Part shown: positions 23,522 through 26,811 of the stretch, piece after piece
How the letters are laid out: the number at the start of each line of letters is the position of its first letter
Position numbering within the stretch: the first letter of the stretch is position 1
NCBI RefSeq assembly: GCF_000003605.2
Contig: NW_003111970.1
Coordinates: 757,159-783,969, forward strand
Source: Saccoglossus kowalevskii
Lineage: Eukaryota > Hemichordata > Enteropneusta > Harrimaniidae
DNA length: 26,811 bases
Direction: 5' to 3'
The notes under the pieces: model-generated
Told to the model about the DNA's origin: nothing
The model's input: only the letters and a program-made list of their open reading frames with translations
Databases searched by the model: none
Position numbers and translations under genes: made by a program

Positions 23522-23729
23522 GCCCCAGTGAACCGGCTGGATCGACTGTGCGTAGGGGTGTGTACCCGGGGTACATGTATATAGTCGTATCGTTACCCCA
23601 TCCCAATAGTGTTTTCAAACCATCAAGGTAGATGTTATTGGCAACTGTCCTGTCTGTGTAATAGTTATTTTCATATTCTACGGGAGGCCGGTAATTTGAC
23701 GAATACTTTGAAGCCAAACAAAAGTTACT
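23522..23729 (-). other. coding-like minus-strand fragment abutting the transposon end
   Basis: On the minus strand the frame is open from just after a TAA near 23,732 into the transposon end. Its translation is not typical of random AT-rich frames: SSNYRPPVEYENNYYTDRTV, then a segment containing GLKTLLGWGNDTTIYMYPG and ending Asp-Pro-Ala-Gly-Ser-Leu-Gly-Pro. The frame enters the CAGTGGCGGATC end directly, giving a Gly-rich tail that belongs to the repeat. There is no ATG start. A pyrimidine-rich stretch ending CTAG lies just upstream on this strand, but the phase gives an early stop. I do not recognise the protein; it may be an exon remnant or a chance frame. Confidence 0.2.
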
Positions 23730-24087
23730 TGCTTAGCTAGCGAACAAACAAGGCTGGATAGCTAGAGGGTGTTAGCCATAATAGAAAGAGAACCAACATC
23801 GATTTTAATTTGACTATGAATAAAAAAAGACACATGAGAACATGGATACTTTCATTTGTTTATACAAACAGTGCCCGGACTGAGACATTTACCGGGAGTT
23901 GACACTGAGGAAATACAAGTCACGTCGGTCTTTCATCGATATCGTATCGTCGATCTCGTGTACTACTACTCACTAGAAAAACAGAACAAATTCATTTATC
24001 TGTACTCGTAGACATACCTCAACTTCGTTTATAGCATTTGCTTGGATAAATCACCTTCGGTTAACCTCGTTTCATTGACAATATAGG

Positions 24088-24170
24088 GCGCTAGTCGGGA
24101 GCGCTATTAGTTGCGGAATTTAAAAGCGCGCGCACTGGATGGAGCGCAATACCGAGCGCGCTTTAGCGTA
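24088..24170. other. GCGC-rich patch with a 9-bp inverted repeat
   Basis: AAAGCGCGC at 24,123-24,131 is matched by GCGCGCTTT at 24,156-24,164, with further GCGCT and GCGC words around (GGGCGCTAG near 24,087). CpG density is far above that of the window. It lies just outside the 3' end of the possible minus-strand exon, so it is not an obvious promoter for that frame. It might be a small CpG island, an unmethylated regulatory patch or a transposon tip. A plus-strand ATG (24,185) opens only 27 codons. Confidence 0.4.
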
Positions 24171-24190
24171 TAGAGCAGACAACGATGCCC

Positions 24191-24406
24191 TCACAAGATT
24201 GTCTGAGTTCGATATGGAAATCCATTGTTAATGGCAATGGACCATTTTATTTGATGCTGATTTAGTATTAAATACTTGTTATTGAACAATTTCACTTCTT
24301 TTAGAATAGCTTCTCTTTTATTCGTTTTCAAAAACAACATTGTATTCATATCCATGGTACGGGGCATTGATGCTAAATAATTGGATACATTATCGCGAAT
24401 AATCTG
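24191..24406 (-). CDS. possible terminal exon, product unrecognised
   Basis: The minus strand has a good acceptor-like string, pyrimidine-containing and ending ATTGCAG, immediately before base 24,406. The frame then runs 71 codons to a TGA at 24,191-24,193. It begins QIIRDNVSNYLASMPRT, continues with TMLFLKTNKREAILKEV, and ends with a less convincing tail. The Pro-Arg followed by a hydrophobic-Leu-Lys-Thr-Asn stretch faintly recalls the C-terminal part of ABC1/ADCK-type kinases. The spacing is wrong, however, and no kinase motif is present, so I assign no function. No partner exon was found upstream within the window. A chance frame remains quite possible. Confidence 0.22.
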   Translation of the reverse strand, partial: QIIRDNVSNYLASMPRTMDMNTMLFLKTNKREAILKEVKLFNNKYLILNQHQIKWSIAINNGFPYRTQTIL

Positions 24407-24469
24407 CTGCAATGACGTCAATAAAATCCACTGGTATTGATAGATATATGTAGTGGTCATGTGTACGTG

Positions 24470-26430
24470 TAATAGTAGATATAATTAATGATTATGTATA
24501 ATTGTAACAGTAAATATAGTTAGTGCTTGTGTGGTTATGTATAATGTTAATACGGGATAACGTTAGCGGGAATATCCAACGGGGTATAGTATACGACACG
24601 TTCCAAGTCCTTCTCACTATTCAGAGATGTATACTTCTTCTATATTACATCAGCACCTCATTAAAAAATGAAATATGTTAACAATGAAATGCCTACAGAT
24701 ATAAATCGTGCAATAATACATCGATATTACAGGTTCATTAAGATTCTTCAGCTATCAACAACTTTATAATAACTAGTTTGTTATCTAAAAAAGGTCAAAG
24801 TACTTTGTGCGTGAAAAATTTTAGATCAAGCATTACTATTTTTATTCAATAATACATTTGTCTCAACACATGGCGAATTAAAAAAGTTTTTGTTTTTGTA
24901 TTTTGTATGGAACACATTTTTTTGTTTCGAATGAGATCATGGTACATTCCAATGCATAGTGTCAATTTGTTTCAGAGATGTAGTACAATCTATTGTACCT
25001 GAATGTGCACGTTGCTTTTCATATAAATCAATGAACGCTTCACATGACAGGATAATTACACTGCTATTCAATATCCGGGTGTGCGTTATCTTGATGAGAT
25101 GGACTGAAGTTTGAAGAATATCTTGGAGGTCATCGCTGTGACGTGATTTCAGCTCAAAGAATACACTTTATCACTATGTCCTATCATAATGGTAGAGATA
25201 CGTCAAATAAGATATGGAAATTGGTCTTTACAATATCACAGTCTCAAAACACGCTTTATCGGGTACGTTTATTTGCATCGTATCATGCACTAGACAAACA
25301 CACCTAGATGTACTCCGACTAGATATTAACGTAGTAACGCAGATATATATACTCACTATACCTCGTTTAAATCGACTCTACACAAAACATATCTTTGTAA
25401 ATATTACGTGTATTAAGATGGCTTATAAACTAATCCCCCATTCAAGCCATGTATTAGGAGTACACATGATTTTTTTAATAGTTCAAAAATAACTCGATAA
25501 ACGTAAATAATGTAACGTGTTCATGAATCCACATATATAATTTGTTTATACATATATTATGATTAGATGACAACTAATAATAAAATGTGAAAATGTGAAA
25601 TGTGTCTCTGTTACTTGTGTTATTTAATATACCCGTGTCATAATTGACTAGCCAGTGATAAAATGTGCGGTAAGATGTATGCTACAATTTGTGTGGATGG
25701 TTACAATTAAATCATCCCATTGGACATACAAATACGTGTCCATGTGAATTTGGCGGAGGAATCATTATATTTGTGTCTGTGTGAAAATATAGTTCATATA
25801 TAATTATTGCCATTATCAAAATAATCGTACCTGTTTGAAAGGAATGCTGCTAACGATAACACCCGGCTTAGGTTATTATCATGACAGAGTCTTTCTAAAT
25901 GAACGCGTATATCTAAGGGTAGATTTACAATATACATTTTGTCTCAGGTTAGAATTATACATTTTGCCGCTTGTGCTTTTTCAATTGTTAAATTCCGCGT
26001 CTATGATACCTAGTTTTTATTCTGTTTTTGTGTCCCATAATTTGAAGCAAGTGTGAAAAATTACACGGATTTATTAAAGGGAAATCGAAATAAATTTAAT
26101 ACCAATGCACAATCTATCGCTCAGAGCGACACTTTTTGGTGCAACAGCAAATTGTTGTGAAAGAATGGGCGGGTGCGATCATTTGTATGGCGACATTTAC
26201 GCTCGGAAGGAATATGACGTCATTACCTTTCGTAATATCACGCACTGTTTCCCTTCCAGTCACGAACAACCTTAAATTTACCTTTCTTCAACATATGAGC
26301 AGACGCCGAATGCTCCCTGTCAGCACTCAGCAAGCATTTATCAATAGCTCAAACATAACACAGTATTTTTCAGTAACAATGTTATTTCACCCTGTTCTTT
26401 CAAACAAATAAATATCATTTATATAAAACT
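24470..26430. other. gene-free AT-rich stretch, no supported feature
   Basis: Open frames of 73 to 92 codons (25,214-25,492; 25,835-26,056; 26,136-26,411, all plus strand) show no recognisable domain, signal peptide or splice context, and at least one is unlikely to start at an ATG. No repeats or RNA-gene motifs were seen. Confidence 0.55.
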
Positions 26431-26434
26431 AAAT

Positions 26435-26485
26435 AATGAAAACGCCGCCTGGTAACAGCAGCATTTGCTGGCGGTGTTATTCATT
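26435..26485. repeat. imperfect hairpin with GC-rich core
   Basis: AATGAAAACGCCGCC (26,435-26,449) pairs with GGCGGTGTTATTCATT (26,470-26,485): fifteen pairs, one G-T wobble and one bulged base, around a 20-base loop. An alternative inner pairing CAGCA/TGCTG (26,456-26,460 with 26,466-26,470) is possible. The GC core stands out in AT-rich DNA. It could be the tip-to-tip remnant of a small inverted-repeat element or a structured RNA; its overall size is below most animal pre-miRNAs. Confidence 0.55.
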
Positions 26486-26690
26486 AAAAGAAAGTATGTA
26501 TTAATAAGCCAATAAATTGAATTGCACAGAACAAGTTATATTGTGTCTATTCAACATTTTATTGACCCAGACAGTTAAATTGGTATTATTAGTTCAATAC
26601 TGACAAAAAGGAAAAAAAACTACCAATTAACCATTTGACCCTGTCGGGCTCGCTGTGGAGTGTATAATATTATTACATATATATTATAAG

Positions 26691-26811
26691 TCAGGTCGCC
26701 TTGGACTAAATGTTAGCCAAACAAAGAGCAAGGTGGGACAGATGCAGATGTGAGAATAAGGATAGGGAAAGCAAGGAGAACATTCCATCAGCTAAATAAC
26801 ATATGGCGATC
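26691..26811 (+). pseudogene. non-LTR retrotransposon reverse transcriptase fragment, internally deleted, runs off the window
   Basis: Non-LTR (LINE) reverse transcriptases copy element RNA at a nicked target. The first piece, SGRLGLNVSQTKSK (26,691-26,732), matches the family's G-L-x-x-N-x-x-K-T-K segment after the catalytic palm. A frame change then leads to GGTDADVRIRIGKARRTFHQ (26,732-26,791) and LNNIW (to 26,806), matching the downstream R-I-G-K-A-R-x-x-F-x-x-L-x-x-I-W segment. Roughly forty codons that normally separate these two segments are absent, so the copy has an internal deletion as well as a 5' truncation. Just upstream is plain AT-rich DNA. The sequence continues past the window edge, so its 3' end is unknown. 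Confidence 0.8.

Overview
The window looks like a stretch of AT-rich nuclear DNA from an animal. By eye it is roughly one third G+C. No open frame runs beyond about 155 codons, there are no operon-like gene rows, simple-sequence tracts are common, and decayed retrotransposon and DNA-transposon pieces are present. The retroelement types fit a marine invertebrate (mollusc, cnidarian or basal deuterostome), but the sequence does not settle the species. No intact host gene, rRNA, tRNA or CRISPR array could be supported.

Bases 1 to about 18,650 are almost featureless intergenic or intronic DNA. What stands out is a 12-bp inverted repeat next to a small CpG-rich ORF (5,810-6,025), a (TA)20 microsatellite (11,445-11,484), an ATGAT-type pentanucleotide tract (13,356-13,384), a C-rich tract (14,770-14,788) and a short array of related words (14,877-15,016).

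Bases about 18,688-20,640 hold the clearest object: a dead LTR-retrotransposon coding region on the + strand. Coding-like fragments of unknown identity in a gag-like position (18,688-19,393) come first. Then comes a retropepsin-like segment whose catalytic Asp-Ser-Gly is mutated and which has an in-frame stop (19,378-19,680). Next are five in-frame copies of a 69-bp (23-residue) repeat plus a decayed sixth (19,711-20,170). Last is the lead-in and zinc-binding N-terminal domain of an integrase, with two frame changes (20,248-20,626). Protease followed directly by integrase, with only about 0.6 kb and no reverse transcriptase between, is the domain order of Gmr1-like Ty3/gypsy elements; loss of an intervening RT is the alternative.

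Bases 20,880-24,500 are a mosaic. They contain dispersed copies of a GGTCTA-type word, a 14-bp hairpin (22,271-22,309), a pair of opposed GGCGGATC-type ends about 930 bp apart that may bound a non-autonomous hAT-like transposon (22,590-23,521), coding-like minus-strand fragments on both sides of it, a CpG-rich inverted-repeat patch (24,088-24,170) and a possible minus-strand exon (24,191-24,406). The right end carries a hairpin (26,435-26,485) and a truncated, internally deleted non-LTR reverse transcriptase fragment that runs off the window (26,691-26,811).

These pieces do not form a working pathway: they are separate insertions at different stages of decay in non-coding DNA. The least expected item is the 69-bp coding repeat between protease and integrase.
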